In this document: one piece after another, positions 46,601 through 58,500 of the stretch
Layout of the letters: every line of letters starts with the position of its first letter
How positions within the stretch are numbered: the first letter of the stretch is position 1
Assembly (NCBI RefSeq): GCF_032854445.1
Contig: NC_088295.1
Span: 95,101,805-95,165,804 of the forward strand
DNA length: 64,000 bases
Direction: 5' to 3'
From: Liolophura sinensis
Lineage: Eukaryota > Mollusca > Polyplacophora > Chitonida > Chitonidae
Notes under the pieces: model-generated
Told to the model about the DNA's origin: nothing
Database searches by the model: none
What the model saw: only the letters and a program-made list of their open reading frames with translations
Translations under genes and position numbers: made by a program

Positions 46601-49600
46601 TGACTGTAAAACATAAAGACCCTTTTCTGTCTCCTCCAGATGAGAATAGCCATTCCAAAGCATTCTGTTTATCTTCATTATTGAGAGACCAATGTAAATT
46701 TTATTGTGTGTGTTCTTTCTTCCAGCTTCAGTCTGCAGACATTTATACATCCGGTCACCCGTGGGTGTAGGGTCATTCACAAAGATCTATGGAGGTAAGT
46801 TCAGATTGTCAGAAACCTTAAATAACTGTCTCAGACTACCCTGTTGTTGTCACTTTTCTCCAAAAGGGTAGTGGCTTATTTCAGTGTAAGTGAGAAACAT
46901 TTGAAAATGTAAGTTGGATAACTAAACTGTTTTCTGTTTTAAAGTGTTATGAATGGTCATTAGTTAAACACTCATTAGTTTGGTTAAATGTTTAAATTAA
47001 CAGGAGCTGCGTGTTGTTTCTGTAGTTCATAGTCAAATCAGGAGTCCAATATTTTGTTGGTTTTTCCAGGCCGCAAGAGGAATGGAACATGTCCTAGCCA
47101 TTTCTGCAGAAGCACAAGGTCTGTGGCGAGAAAAATCCTCCAGTCTTTAGAAGGTTTGAAGCTGGTGGAAAAGGATGCTGCTAGTGGGTAAGTTGGCGAG
47201 TGGAATTAGCTGAGCTGTTTGTGTCACTGTGTGAAGTTGTGGGGGGAAAAAGAAATACTAGAGGAAAGGTTGTCAGGAACTGTTTGCATCTGTGTTGTGG
47301 TGAAAAAGAGATACTACAGGGAATGTTATCAGGAGCTGTTTGCATCTGTGTTGTGGTGAAAAAGAGATACTAGAGGGAATGTTATCAGGAGCTGTTTGCA
47401 TGTGTGTTGTGGTGAAAGAGATACTAGAGGGAATGTTATCAGGAGCTGTTTGCATGTGTGTTGTGGTGAAAAAAAGATAATAGAGGGAATGTTATCAGGA
47501 GCTGTTTGCATGTGTTGTGGTGAAAAAGAGATACTAAAGGAATGTTATCAGGAGCTGTTTGCATCTGTGTTGTGGTGAAAAAGAGATACTAGAGGGAATG
47601 TTATCAGGAGCTGTTTGCATGTGTTGTGGTGAAAAAGAGATACTAGAGGGAATGTTATCAGGAGCTGTTTGCATGTGTGTTGTGGTGAAAGAGATACTAG
47701 AGAGAATGTTATCAGGAGCTGTTTGCATCTGTGTTGTGGTGAAAAAGAGATACTAGAGGGAATATGATCAGGAGCTGTTTGCATCTGTGTGTGAAGTTGC
47801 AATAGCCAAAACTGATGATTCTCCACTATTGTCATAAAAAAGCAACTCAGCAGGTACACATTTTTTTAGGTGCAATAAAAAATGTGGTACATGTACATGC
47901 TCTGTGATGCATGATGGGATATCTTCATGTGTGATATTTAGCTCGTGCTCCACACTCAGCTCGTGCCCCACACTCAGCTCGTGCCCCACAGTCAGCTCGT
48001 GCTCCACAGTCAGCTCGTGCTCCACACTCAGCTCGTGCCCCACACTCAGCTCGTGCCCCACATTTAGCTTGTGCTCCACACTCAGCTTGTGCCCCACACT
48101 CAGCTCGTGCCCCACACTCAGCTTGTGCTCCACAGTCAGCTTGTGCCCCACACTCAGCTCATGCTCTACATTCAGCTCGTGCGCCACATTCAGCTTGTGC
48201 CCCACATTTAGCTCGTGCTCCACACTCAGCTTGTGCCCCACACTCAGCTCGTGCTCCACATTCAGCTCGTGCCCCACATTCAGCTCGTGCCCCACATTCA
48301 GCTCGTGCCCCACATTTAGCCTGTGCTCCACACTCAGCTGGTGCTCCACACTCAGCTCGTGCCCCACATTCAGCTTGTGCCCCACATTTAGCTCTTGCTC
48401 CACACTCAGCTCGTGCTCCACAGTCAGCTCGTGCTCCACACTCAGCTTGTGCCCCACACTCAGCTCGTGCCCCACATTTAGCTTGTGCTCCACACTCAGC
48501 TTGTGCCCCACACTCAGCTCGTGCCCCACACTCAGCTCGTGCTCCACAGTCAGCTTGTGCCCCACACTCAGCTCATGCTCTACATTCAGCTCGTGCCCCA
48601 CATTTAGCTCGTGCTCCACACTCAGCTTGTGCCCCACACTCAGCTCGTGCTCCACACTCAGCTCGTGCCCCACATTTAAATCGTGCCCCACATTCAGCTC
48701 ATGCCCCACATTCAGCTCGTGCCCCACATTCAGCTCGTGCCCCACATTTATCCTGTGCTCCACACTCAGCTTGTGCCCCACACTCAGCTCGTGCTCCACA
48801 CTCAGCTTGTGCCCCACACTCAGCTCGTGCTCCACATTCAGCTCGTGCCCCACATTCAGCCTGTGCTCCACACTCAGCTGGTGCTCCACACTCAGCTCGT
48901 GCCCCACATTCAGCTTGTGCCCACATTTAGCTCTTGCTCCACACTCAGCTCGTGCTCCACACTCAGGTCGTGCCCCACACTCAGGTCGTGCCCCACACTC
49001 AGCTTGTGCCCCACACTCAGCTTGTGCTTCACACTCAGCTCGTGCTTCACACTCAGCTAGTGCCCCACACTCAGCTAGTGCTCCACACTCAGGTCGTGCC
49101 CCACACTCAGCTTTTGCCCCACACTCAGCTCGTGCTTCACACTCAGCTTGTGCCCCACTTTCAGCTGGTGCTCCACACTCAGCTAGTGCGCCACATTCAT
49201 TGAACAGGACTTCTCTTAAGGTCACAATTCATGATATCCCATCCCACAACAATGCACTTTCTGTGTAATATCCCATCTTAAAACATGCACTACCTGTGTT
49301 ATATCCCATCTTACAACATGCACTATCTGTGTAATACCCCATCCCACAACATGCACTATCTGTGTAATACCCCATCCCACAACATGCACTATCTGTGTAA
49401 TACCCCATCCCACAACATGCACTATCTGTATAATACCTCATCCCACAACATGCACTCTCTGTATAATGTCCCATCTTATAACATGCACTATCTGTGTACT
49501 CCCCCCGTCCCACAACATGCACTATCTGTGTAATATCCCATCCCACATGCACTATCTGTGTAATATTCCATCCCAGAACAAGCACTATCTGTATAATTTC

Positions 49601-52487
49601 CCATCCCACAACATGCACTATCTGTATAATATCCCATCTTACAACATGCACTATCTGTGTAATGCCCCATCCTACATGCACTATCTGTGTAATACCCCAT
49701 CCCATATGCACTGTGTAATGCCCCATCTTACAACATGCACTGCCAGTATAATATCCCATCATTCAACATGCACTATCTGTATGATATCCCATCCCACAAC
49801 ATGAACTATCTGTGTAATATCCCATCTAACAACATGCACTATCTGTGTAATATCCCATCCCACAACATGCACCATCTGTGTAATACCCCATCTAACAACA
49901 TGCACTATCTGTGTAATACCTCATCCCACAACATGCACTATGTGTGTAATATCGCATTTTACAACATGCACTGTCTGTATAATGTCCCAGCCCACAACAT
50001 GCACTATCTGTATAATTTCCCATCCCACAACATGCACTATCTGTGTAATATCCCATCCCACAACATGCACTATCTGTGTAATACCCCATCCCACAACATG
50101 TACTGTCTGTGTAATACCCCATCCCACAACATGCACTATCTGTGTAATACCCCATCTCACAACATGCACTATCTGTGTAATACCCCATCTCACAACATGC
50201 ACTATCTGTGTAATACCCCATCCCACAACATGTACTGTCTGTGTAATACCCCATCCCACAACATGCACTTTCTGTGTAATGTCCCATCCCACAACATGCA
50301 CTGTCTGTGTAATACCCCATCCCACAACATGCACTGTCTGTGTAATATCCCATCCCACAACATGCACTGTCTGTATTATATCCCATCCCACAACATGGAC
50401 TATCTGTGTAATACCCCATCCCACAACATGCACTGTCTGTATAATACCCCATCCCACAACATGCACTGTCTGTGTAACACCCTATCTTACAACATGCACT
50501 ATCTGTATAATACTCCATCTTACAACATGCACTATCTGTGTAATACCCCATCCCACAACATGGACTATCTGTGTAATATCCATCCCACAACATGCACTTT
50601 CTGTGTAATGTCCGATCCCACAACATACACTGTCTGTGTAATATCCCATCCCACAACATGCACTGTCTGTATTATATCCATCCCACAACATGGACTATCT
50701 GTGTAATACCCCCATCCCCACAACATGCACTGTCTGTATAATACCCCATCCCACAACATGCACTGTCTGTGTAACACCCTATCTTACAACATGCACTCTC
50801 TGTATAATACTCCATCTTACAACATGCACTATCTGTGTAATACCCCATCTTACAACATGCACTATCTGAGTAATGTCCCACCCCACAACATGGACTATCT
50901 GTATAATACCCCATATTACAACATGCACTATCTGTATAATATCCCATCCCACAACATGGACTATCTGTATAATACCCCATCTTACAACATGCACTGTCTG
51001 TATAATACTACATCTTACAACATGCACTATCTGTGTAATACCCCATCCCACAACATGCACTGTCTGTGTAATACCCCATCCCACAACATGCACTATCTGT
51101 GTAATATCCCATCCCACAACATGCACTATGTGTATAACACCCCTTCTTACAACATGCACTATCTGTATAAATACCCCATCTTACAAACATGCACTATCTG
51201 AGTAATACCCCATCCCACAACATGCACTGTCTGTGTAATATCCCATCCCACAACATGCACTATGTGTATAACACCCCTTCTTACAACATGCACTATCTGT
51301 ATAATACCCCATCTTACAACATGCACTATCTGAGTAATACCCCATCTCACAACATGCACTGTCTGTGTAATACCCCATCCCACAACATGTACTGTCTGTA
51401 TAATATCCCATCCCAACAACATGGACTATCTGTATAATACCCCATCTTACAACATGCACTATCTGAGTAATATCCCATCTCACAACATGCACTATGTGTA
51501 TAACACCCCTTCTTACAACATGCACTATCTGTATAATACCCCATCTTACAACATGCACTATCTGAGTAATACCCCATCTCACAACATGCACTGTCTGTGT
51601 AATACCCCATCCCACAACATGTACTGTCTGTATAATATCCCATCCCACAACATGGACTATCTGTATAATACCCCATCTTACAACATGCACTATCTGTGTA
51701 ATACCCCATCCCACAACATGCACTGTCTGTGTAATACCCCATCCCACAACATGCACTGTCTGTGTAATACCCATCCCACAACATGCACTGTCTGTGTAAT
51801 ACCCCATCCCACAACATGCACTGTCTGTGTATATCCCATCCACAAACATGGGCTATCTGTATAATACCCCATCTTACAACATGCACTGTCTGTGTAATAC
51901 CCCATCCCACAACATGCACTTTCTGTGTAATATCCCATCCCACAACATGGACTATCTGTATAATACCCCATCCCACAACATGCACTGTCTGTGTAATATC
52001 CCATCCCACAACATGCACTGTCTGTGTAATACCCCATCCCACAACATGCACTGTCCTGTGTAATACCCCATCCCACAACATGCACTATGTGTGTAATATC
52101 CCATCCCACAACATGCACTGTCTGTGTAATATCCCATCCCACAACATGCACTGTCTGTATAATACTCCATCTTACAACATGCACTATCCTGTGTAATACC
52201 CCATCCACAACATGCACTACCTATAGCTTAACATTCTTCTTGACATTCCGACAGCTGGAGCAAAGTTTAGCGCACGCTTCATAGCACAGTTCATGATTTG
52301 ACTTCAGACCAAACAACACGCCGAAGAGTCGAGGTATTAAGTATATTACGCTTTGTTTTCACATTCTACTTGTTCACATGACTGATTCTGATACATTTCT
52401 GCGTTTGTTCACAGAGGGCGTCGGCTAACAGCTCAAGGCCGTAAGGACTTGGATATCATTGCCTCCCAGATCAAGTCCAAAAAATAA
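43613..52487 (+). CDS. RPS19: Small ribosomal subunit protein eS19, 5 coding exons
   Basis: eS19 is a core 40S subunit protein needed for pre-rRNA maturation. Exons: 43613-43680, 44071-44171, 46726-46794, 47070-47187, 52415-52487; phases agree, 429 nt, 142 residues (human 145). Recognisable blocks are [79 protein letters not shown] and [20 protein letters not shown], ending KSKK. The ATG is the first base after an acceptor, so the 5' UTR lies on a separate upstream exon. AATAAA at 52508-52513 follows the stop by 20 bases. Intact throughout, yet interrupted by 2.6-kb and 5.2-kb introns full of arrays, unusual for a ribosomal protein gene. Confidence 0.98.
43715..43828 (+). mobile_element. SINE 3' fragment, RPS19 first coding intron
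   Basis: A diverged 3' part of the window's SINE family: GTGGCCCCCCGGATTC, CTCTCACCTTAATGTTGGCC, AGTATGGCGTGAAACACCAA and AATCAAATAAGTAAAT. Confidence 0.75.
44322..44462 (+). mobile_element. 5'-truncated SINE with target duplication, RPS19 intron
   Basis: Body GGTCTTCCAGCAACCTGCGG through GGCGTAAAACACCAATCAAA plus an AAATAAATA tail. Flanked by AAAACAGTAGTC at 44310-44321 and 44463-44474, a 12-bp target-site duplication, so this is a bona fide insertion. The 57-bp array begins only about 15-20 bp further on. Confidence 0.92.
44482..46490. repeat. Minisatellite, 57-bp unit, RPS19 intron
   Basis: About 35 copies of ATGTTCATGGTTATGAGGGC, AACTCTTTGCTTACATTGGT, ACCATGATTCAGCTGGG. A block of 13-15 units is repeated: distinctive copies such as AATTTCCTGGTTATGAGGGC occur at 44937 and again at 45792. 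The 57-bp period gives 19-residue periodic frames on both strands; these are not genes. Confidence 0.97.
47265..47795. repeat. Minisatellite, about 56-bp unit, RPS19 last intron
   Basis: About 10 copies of TTATCAGGAGCTGTTTGCAT, CTGTGTTGTGGTGAAAAAGA, GATACTAGAGGGAATG, starting about 75 bp after the exon donor at 47187. Confidence 0.95.
47935..49200. repeat. 18-bp tandem array, RPS19 last intron
   Basis: About 70 copies of CAGCTCGTGCCCCACACT, with CTCGTG/CTTGTG, CCCCAC/CTCCAC and CACTCA/CATTCA as the main alternatives. One or two single-base slips separate two frame domains (near 48930). Both strands stay open for over 450 codons with a 6-residue period because 18 is a multiple of three and the unit has no stop. 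Confidence 0.97.
49240..52222. repeat. 33-bp tandem array, RPS19 last intron
   Basis: About 90 copies of CCCATCCCACAACATGCACT, ATCTGTGTAATAC. Sub-types include TCTTACAACATG and CTGTCTGTATAATA, and groups of sub-types recur (for example 51190-51420 and 51430-51700). It directly follows the 18-bp array and ends about 190 bp before the last RPS19 exon. Confidence 0.97.
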
Positions 52488-52750
52488 ATTGTCAGTGTCC
52501 AGATGAAAATAAATAAGTTCCAGGAACTGTACCACCTTTTTGTGTGTGTTTCACAAAATGCCCATGCTGCAGACAGTGGACATGATCATTCATCAAGCCA
52601 CCTACATGTACTCAAGCCTGTTGTTTGCTGTGCATCACTCTCTATTGTTACACAACCATGCTTGTGTAACTTTGCTCTACAAGCACAACTGTACGGAAAC
52701 AGTGATGTACTTAACAACAGACTACACCCTTTGAACCCACTTGTCTCTTT

Positions 52751-52958
52751 GGCCGAGGTGGCTAGCACACCACCACGACGTAATGACCTAGGAGCCTCTC
52801 GCCAGTGCGGTCACTGAGTTCAAGACTGGCTTCCTTTCCGATGGTTGTTGGTTTCTCCCTGGCTCTGCTCGGTTTTCTCCCACCATAATGCTGGCTGCCA
52901 TCATGTAAGTGAAATATTCTCGAGTACGACAAAAAATATCAATCAAATAAATAAATAC
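52751..52958 (+). mobile_element. SINE with tRNA-like head, intergenic
   Basis: Starts GGCCGAGGTGGCTAGCACAC, continues GCCAGTGCGGTCACTGAGTT (box B region), the body TCCCACCATAATGCTGGCTG and AAGTGAAATATTCTCGAGTA, and ends with AATCAAATAAATAAATA. Box A and B are diverged compared with the 27.6-kb copy. It lies about 265 bp past the RPS19 stop. Confidence 0.88.
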
Positions 52959-53039
52959 ACCAGATTCATTGATGGCGTAAGCTCAAATCTAGCTTTGTCC
53001 TATGACTGGAAAATCTCACTGTTTGGGAGGCATCTATGA

Positions 53040-53640
53040 CGGCTTAGTAACACTGGTTAAAACCTTCCACCAAGTAGGAGTGCCTATCTGTATGTCACAT
53101 CTGAAGACCACTTTCTTCCACCAAGTAGGTGTGCATATCTGTAGGTCACGTGAAGACGTGTCTTTCACCAAGTATGTGTGCCTATCTGTATGGCGCATCT
53201 GAAGACCTCTTTCTTCCACCAAGTAGGTGTGCATATCTGTAGGTCACGTGAAGACGTGTCTTTCACCAAGTATGTGTGCATATCTGTATGTCACATCTGA
53301 AGACCACTTTCTTCCACCAAGTAGGAGTGCATATCTGTAGGTCACGTGAAGACGTGTCTTTCACCAAGTATGAGTGCCTATCTGTATGTCACATCTGAAG
53401 ACCTCTTTCTTCCACCAAGTAGGTGTGCATATCTGTAGGTCACGTGAAGACGTGTCTTTCACCAAGTATGTGTGCCTATCTGTATGTCGCATCTGAAGAC
53501 CACTTTCTTCCACCAAGTAGGTGTGCATATCTGTAGGTCACGTGAAGACGTGTCTTTCACCAAGTATGTGTGCCTATCTGTATGGCGCATCTGAAGACCT
53601 CTTTCTTCCACCAAGTAGGAGTGCATATCTGTATGTCAGT
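53040..53640. repeat. Dimeric tandem repeat, about 98-bp unit
   Basis: About six copies of a two-part unit: CTTCCACCAAGTAGGTGTGC, ATATCTGTAGGTCACGTGAA, GACGTGTCTTTCACCAAGTA, then TGTGTGCCTATCTGTATGTC and GCATCTGAAGACC. The two halves are themselves related (ACCAAGTA-GTGTGC-TATCTGTA). Intergenic, between the convergent RPS19 and receptor genes. Confidence 0.93.
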
Positions 53641-54220
53641 AGTTAAAAGGTATTTACCCCAGACATCCAGATTTCCTCCCCTCATAAAACTGACTGCCTT
53701 TGTATCAGTTGAAAATTCTTCAGTGTGGTGAAAACAATGAAATACATCCAATCCAGCTCTCACTGTTTCAGTTGTGGCAAAGTGCGATGAATTAGGCAGG
53801 ACCCACAAAACCACAGAAAATTTATAAATCCAATCTCTATACACCGTTTATGTGAGGCTAAATCCTGCTTCTTAACCGGAGTTTCCTCAAAACAGTAGGG
53901 CCCACATGTGACACTAGCTCTAAAGCATTGTGCCTTGCCTGAATTTTATGCACCGAGCTCTCCAAATTGCTATGCCCTTCAACACTTGCCCACGCAAAGG
54001 GACCCATACATGTACATGTAATATATTCCATTCTTCGGTAAGCTCATCAACTTCACACCCTTCTGCTGCAAGTTTCGTCTAGTTATGATTTTGTTCTGCT
54101 AGTAAACAGAGAATAGAGAATCTGGACTTTGATAAATTATAGCTTTTCAGTGAAATTGCCATGGATTCACCTCAATATATGGCTTGAGGACAGTAATGTA
54201 AGAGGGCAGGAGTCGTTTTA
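53641..54220. other. Intergenic, no gene seen
   Basis: Unique sequence between two arrays, with a TACATGTACATGTA palindromic run at about 54007-54020. No supported gene. Confidence 0.5.
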
Positions 54221-54224
54221 GTGG

Positions 54225-54645
54225 CTTGTCATTTGTCCAGGCTATGGCTCTCTGAGAACGGCATCCAGATCAACGGTGATTTTCCAGGCTATTGCTCTCT
54301 GAGGACGGCATCCATATCGTTGGTAATTGTCAAGACTATGGCTCTCTCAGGATGGCATCCTTATCCTTGGTCATTGTCCAGGCTATGGTTCTCTCAGGAC
54401 GGCATCCATATCGTCAGTAATTGTCCAAGCTATGGCTCTCTGAGGACGGCATCCTTATCGTCGCTACTTGCCCAAGCTATGGCTCTCTTAGGACAGCATC
54501 CTTATTGTTGGTAATTGTCCAGACTATGGCTCTCTCAGGACGGCATCTATATCGTAGGTAATTGTCCAGGCTATGGCTCTCTCAGGACAGCATCCATATC
54601 ATCTGTAAATGACCAGACTATGGCTCTTTTCAGGATGGCATATTG
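54225..54645. repeat. Tandem repeat, about 47-bp unit
   Basis: Nine copies of CCAGGCTATGGCTCTCTCAG, GACGGCATCCATATCGTCGG, TAATTGT, moderately diverged. Intergenic. Confidence 0.93.
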
Positions 54646-54867
54646 ATTAAGGCAAGCAGAGCTTGACAATGCAAGGTTACATCTGTTTAAGCAGATTTTC
54701 ACCACTTTGATGGAGATTTCTTAAAGAACTGTCTAAACTTAATCCAGTTTAGTGGTAATATTTCAAACATCTTATCTTTTCACATTTCTCATTGACTTTG
54801 ATACCTGGGTCATTTTTGTGAAGGAGCAGATGCTTTCCCTGTCCAATAAAACTTGGTGGTGTAACAT

Positions 54868-54942
54868 ATTTATCTTCCCACCATCATGTAAGCGAAATAC
54901 TTGAGTACAGCGTCGCACATCAAACAGATATATAAATATTAA
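54868..54942 (+). mobile_element. SINE 3' fragment
   Basis: Short piece matching the SINE end: TTCCCACCATCATGTAAGCG, AAATACTTGAGTACAGCGTC and a diverged ATATATAAATA tail. Confidence 0.6.
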
Positions 54943-55319
54943 GCTCCCACTTGGGTGGGAATAACCTGGAAGGCCCATGAAGCTCTGAGGTACCAGATGA
55001 CTGCACATGCATCCTGGAAAACGGGCCGTTAACTGAACCTTAAGGATTGTGGGATAATCATTTGGGCGACACAACATGGTACGATTTTTAATCCGAGGAT
55101 CTACATGTAGATGTATCCCATCCCAGTAAATGAAGGTCTGGTGTTCAGATCGCTGGAGAATTTAGGTAATTTCTGGTGGCTAAAATTAGAATAGGAAGCT
55201 TGGATAAATACAGATTCCTAATGCTTGGTAGCTGAGGGAGCTGCTGCACCCCAGAAGTCTTTCAGCTATTTTATTTAATTAAGGCCATTAGTGGTGTTGC
55301 TTTCCTGGCTTCTTGTCTA

Positions 55320-55405
55320 AGGGATGGTCTGCCAGCAACCTGCAGAAGGTCGTTGTTCTCCTGGGTTCCTATTATCATAACACTGGCCGCTGTCGTACAA
55401 GTCCA
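55320..55405 (+). mobile_element. SINE internal fragment
   Basis: Matches the SINE body: GGGATGGTCTGCCAGCAACC, TGCAGAAGGTCGTTG and ACTGGCCGCTGTCGTACAAG; no tail. Old truncated copy. Confidence 0.6.
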
Positions 55406-55476
55406 ACCCTCTGAAAGCCAACTGGTGATGCTCCATGTCTATACAGCAACAGACATACATTTTTTTTTTGTACAAC

Positions 55477-55482
55477 TTTATT
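55477..55482 (-). terminator. Polyadenylation signal of the nuclear receptor gene
   Basis: AATAAA on the minus strand, about 105 bases after the stop codon at 55584, followed by a T/A-rich stretch. Placement fits a short 3' UTR. Confidence 0.6.
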
Positions 55483-55583
55483 CAGACAATATAGACAAGG
55501 TGACACATGGGAGGAGCAAGAACGGATTATGCATATGACAAACAGGTACAGGGTAAACACAGCCCCCCAGCAGGCCACCTGAT

Positions 55584-58500
55584 TTATGTCATCATTTCTG
55601 ACACCAAGGCACTCAGCTGGATATTCCCGTCCAGGGTAAGTGACAGGAAGCGCTCAGCGGCTTTCGCGCTAACGGTCCTCAGAGCTGGAAGTCGCAACAG
55701 CATCTTGCCGTAGCGACGATGGTCCTCGGGGTAAGTGTAGGTGACATAGCGTCGCAGCGAGTCCAGCATCTGAGTCTGTAGGCTAGTCACCTGCTGCTTA
55801 TCCTTTATACCATTGGCATCTGTGAACACACAGCATAATATTCTGAACAGTCAATATAAACAAAATCATCAGCAGGAATTGTGAAGCTAATGCTGATAGT
55901 AAACAAACACCAAAATCTAGCCACTGAATATATGGGTTTGTTAGATTTTCCTTCAGCTGGCACCACCTGAATCAGAGGCTAAGTAAATCAACTTAGTATC
56001 AACTGAGGCGTCATGAAACATGTGGGTCACAGAGGTTCTGTAAAAGTTCTCTTTTTAAGGACAATACAAATACATGAAACAACTATGCACAAAGATAGTG
56101 TTTGTCTGTGTATGTCAAGCCTGATCTGAGGAGCTACATGTACCAGGGGCACATTTTGCAAAGAGGGCGTAACTTCATTCAAAACTGTAACTGTCAGGAC
56201 ACATCCATGTAGGGACACACCAAATGGTGAAGTATCATGCTGAAGACTTGCTCTAACCTCACAGTGTTGTGTGCAAACCTAGCTAGCAACAGGGCCATTT
56301 TTAAAGTATTTGGTATGACCTCACCCGGGTTTGATCCCTTGCCTCCTGATTTTGAGGCGGATGCTCTGGTCATCAGGCCATCGAAGCGGTCTACACAATG
56401 TAGTGTAATGACAAGAACCCCAATGAAATCTTAAGTGTCTTAAGTTCTCATGCTTTGTTTTCAGGATGAATGATGACCTTTCACACTAAAAAAGTTCCAC
56501 TTGTTGGACAGAGATTCTCATTTCACAAAGCACACCAAATTAACTCCCTTGATGTCACTCTCCCGTTTAACTGGTACATTTAACTTGGGAGTAAACTGTG
56601 GTTAGGTGAACCTCTGAAAATAAGTAAGTGAGTGAGTGCTTGGGGTTTAACTTCGTACTTAGCTCCTTCCAGTCATATGACGACGATAGAATCATTAGAG
56701 TGCATGTAATGTGCCTCCTTGTTGCAGGACGAATTTCCACCGCTCTTTTATCTAGTGCTCCCCCCCTCCCAAAGCTACTTTTGAAGGTGTATGCCTAACC
56801 TGGATAGGTCAAGACAATAGCGTTCAAGGTACAGAACTCTGTCTCATCCATGAAGATGTCCCGAAGGCGATCAGCAAAGTCAGCTGTGGCAGTGATAAGC
56901 TCCTTTCCCCAGCCTATAGATGTTGCATAATCTATAGGAACAGTAAGGCCTTCAGCAAACTTGATGTATCCTTCCAGTCCTATGGACCTACAATAACAAG
57001 TTATAAACATGATGTACCCTTCCAGTCCTATGGACCTACAATAACAAGTTATAAACATGATGTGCCCTTCCAGTCCTATGGACCTACAATAACAAGTTAT
57101 AAACATGATGTACCCTTCCAGTCCTATGGACCTACAATAACAAGGTATAAACATGATGTACCCTTCCAGTCCTGTGGACCTACAATAACAAGTTATAAAC
57201 ATGATGTGCCTTCCAGTCCTGTGGACCTACAATAACAAGTTATAAACATGATGTGCCTTCCAGTCCTGTGGACCTACAATAACAAGGTATAAACATGATG
57301 TACCCTTCCAGTCCTGTGGACCTACAATAACAAGTTATAAACATGATGTGCCTTCCAGTCCTGTGGACCTACAATAACAAGTTATAAACATGATGTGCCT
57401 TCCAGTCCTGTGGACCTACAATAACAAGTTATAAACATGATGTATCCTTCCAGTCCTATGGACCTACAATAACAAGTTATAAACATGATGTGCCTTCCAG
57501 TCCTGTGGACCTACAATAACAAGTTATAAACATGATGTGCCTTCCAGTCCTGTGGACCTACAATAACAAATTGTAAACATGATGTACCCTTCCATCCCTA
57601 TGTCACAACTCACAAGGATGTGAAATCACCTAAAACATGTAGTCACAACCCACAAGTGTGTGAAATCACCTAAAACATGTAGTCACAACCCACAAGTGTG
57701 TGAAATCACCTAAAACATGTAGTCACAACCCACAAGTGTGTGAAATCACCTAAAACATGTAGTCACAACCCACAAGTGTGTGAAATCACCCAAAACATGT
57801 AGTCACAACTCACAAGTGTGTGAAATCACCTAAAACATGTAGTCACAACCCACAAGTGTGTGAAATCACCTAAAACATGCAGTCACAACCCACAAGTGTG
57901 TGAAATCACCTAAAACATGCAGTCACAACTCACAAGTGTGTGAAATCACCCAAAACATGTAGTCACAACCCACAAGTGTGTGAAATCACCTAAAACATGT
58001 AGTCACAACCTACAAGTGTGTGGTGGCCTCCCTGGCTGAGTTGGTCAGCGCACTAGTGCAGGGTAATGAGCCAAGAGCCTCTCACCAATGCGGTCACTGT
58101 GAGTTCAAGCCCAGTTCATGCTGGCTTCCTCTCCGGCCGAACGTGGGAAAATTTGCCAACAACCTGCGGATGGTTGTGGGTTTCCCCGGGGCACTGCCCA
58201 GTTTCTCCCACCATAATGCTGGCTGCCATCGTACAAGTGAAATATTCTTGAGTATGGGGTTAAATACCAAATAAATAAAAAGAAATAAATAAATACAAGT
58301 GTGTGAAATCATCTTAAGCATGTACATGTAGTCACAACCTAGGCCACAATCTACAAGTACTCCTGTAAAAATATAAATTATGCAGCAGGTATGACTGATG
58401 TACCTTAGTATCTATCTATTTGATTTATTTGATTGGTGCTTTATGCTGTACTCAAGAATATTTCACTTATATGATGGCTGCCAACATTATGTTGGGAGGA

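Larger units (their letters stand above)
55820..56799. other. Receptor intron with two old repeat relics
   Basis: Contains a tRNA-like relic (about 56285-56390) and a dispersed repeat (56615-56768), otherwise unique. No exon is expected because the flanking exons join in phase (LTYP-D-ANGIKD). Confidence 0.6.

Noticed and set aside
47768-49268. Frames of 454 and 485 codons on opposite strands with a 6-residue repeat
   Set aside because: An 18-bp unit without stops leaves both strands open; it lies in an RPS19 intron with no promoter or partner exon.
49240-52217. Many Cys/His/Tyr-rich frames that could be read as a histidine-rich or shell-matrix-like protein
   Set aside because: Same array read in several frames and both strands; frames break at single-base slips and restart, as expected for non-coding repeats.
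56285-56390. A functional tRNA gene
   Set aside because: Box A and B are recognisable but the acceptor and other stems do not pair properly; treated as a relic or SINE head.
57600-58022. Regular short repeats resembling a CRISPR array
   Set aside because: The whole unit repeats with no unique spacers, and the surrounding genes are animal nuclear genes.
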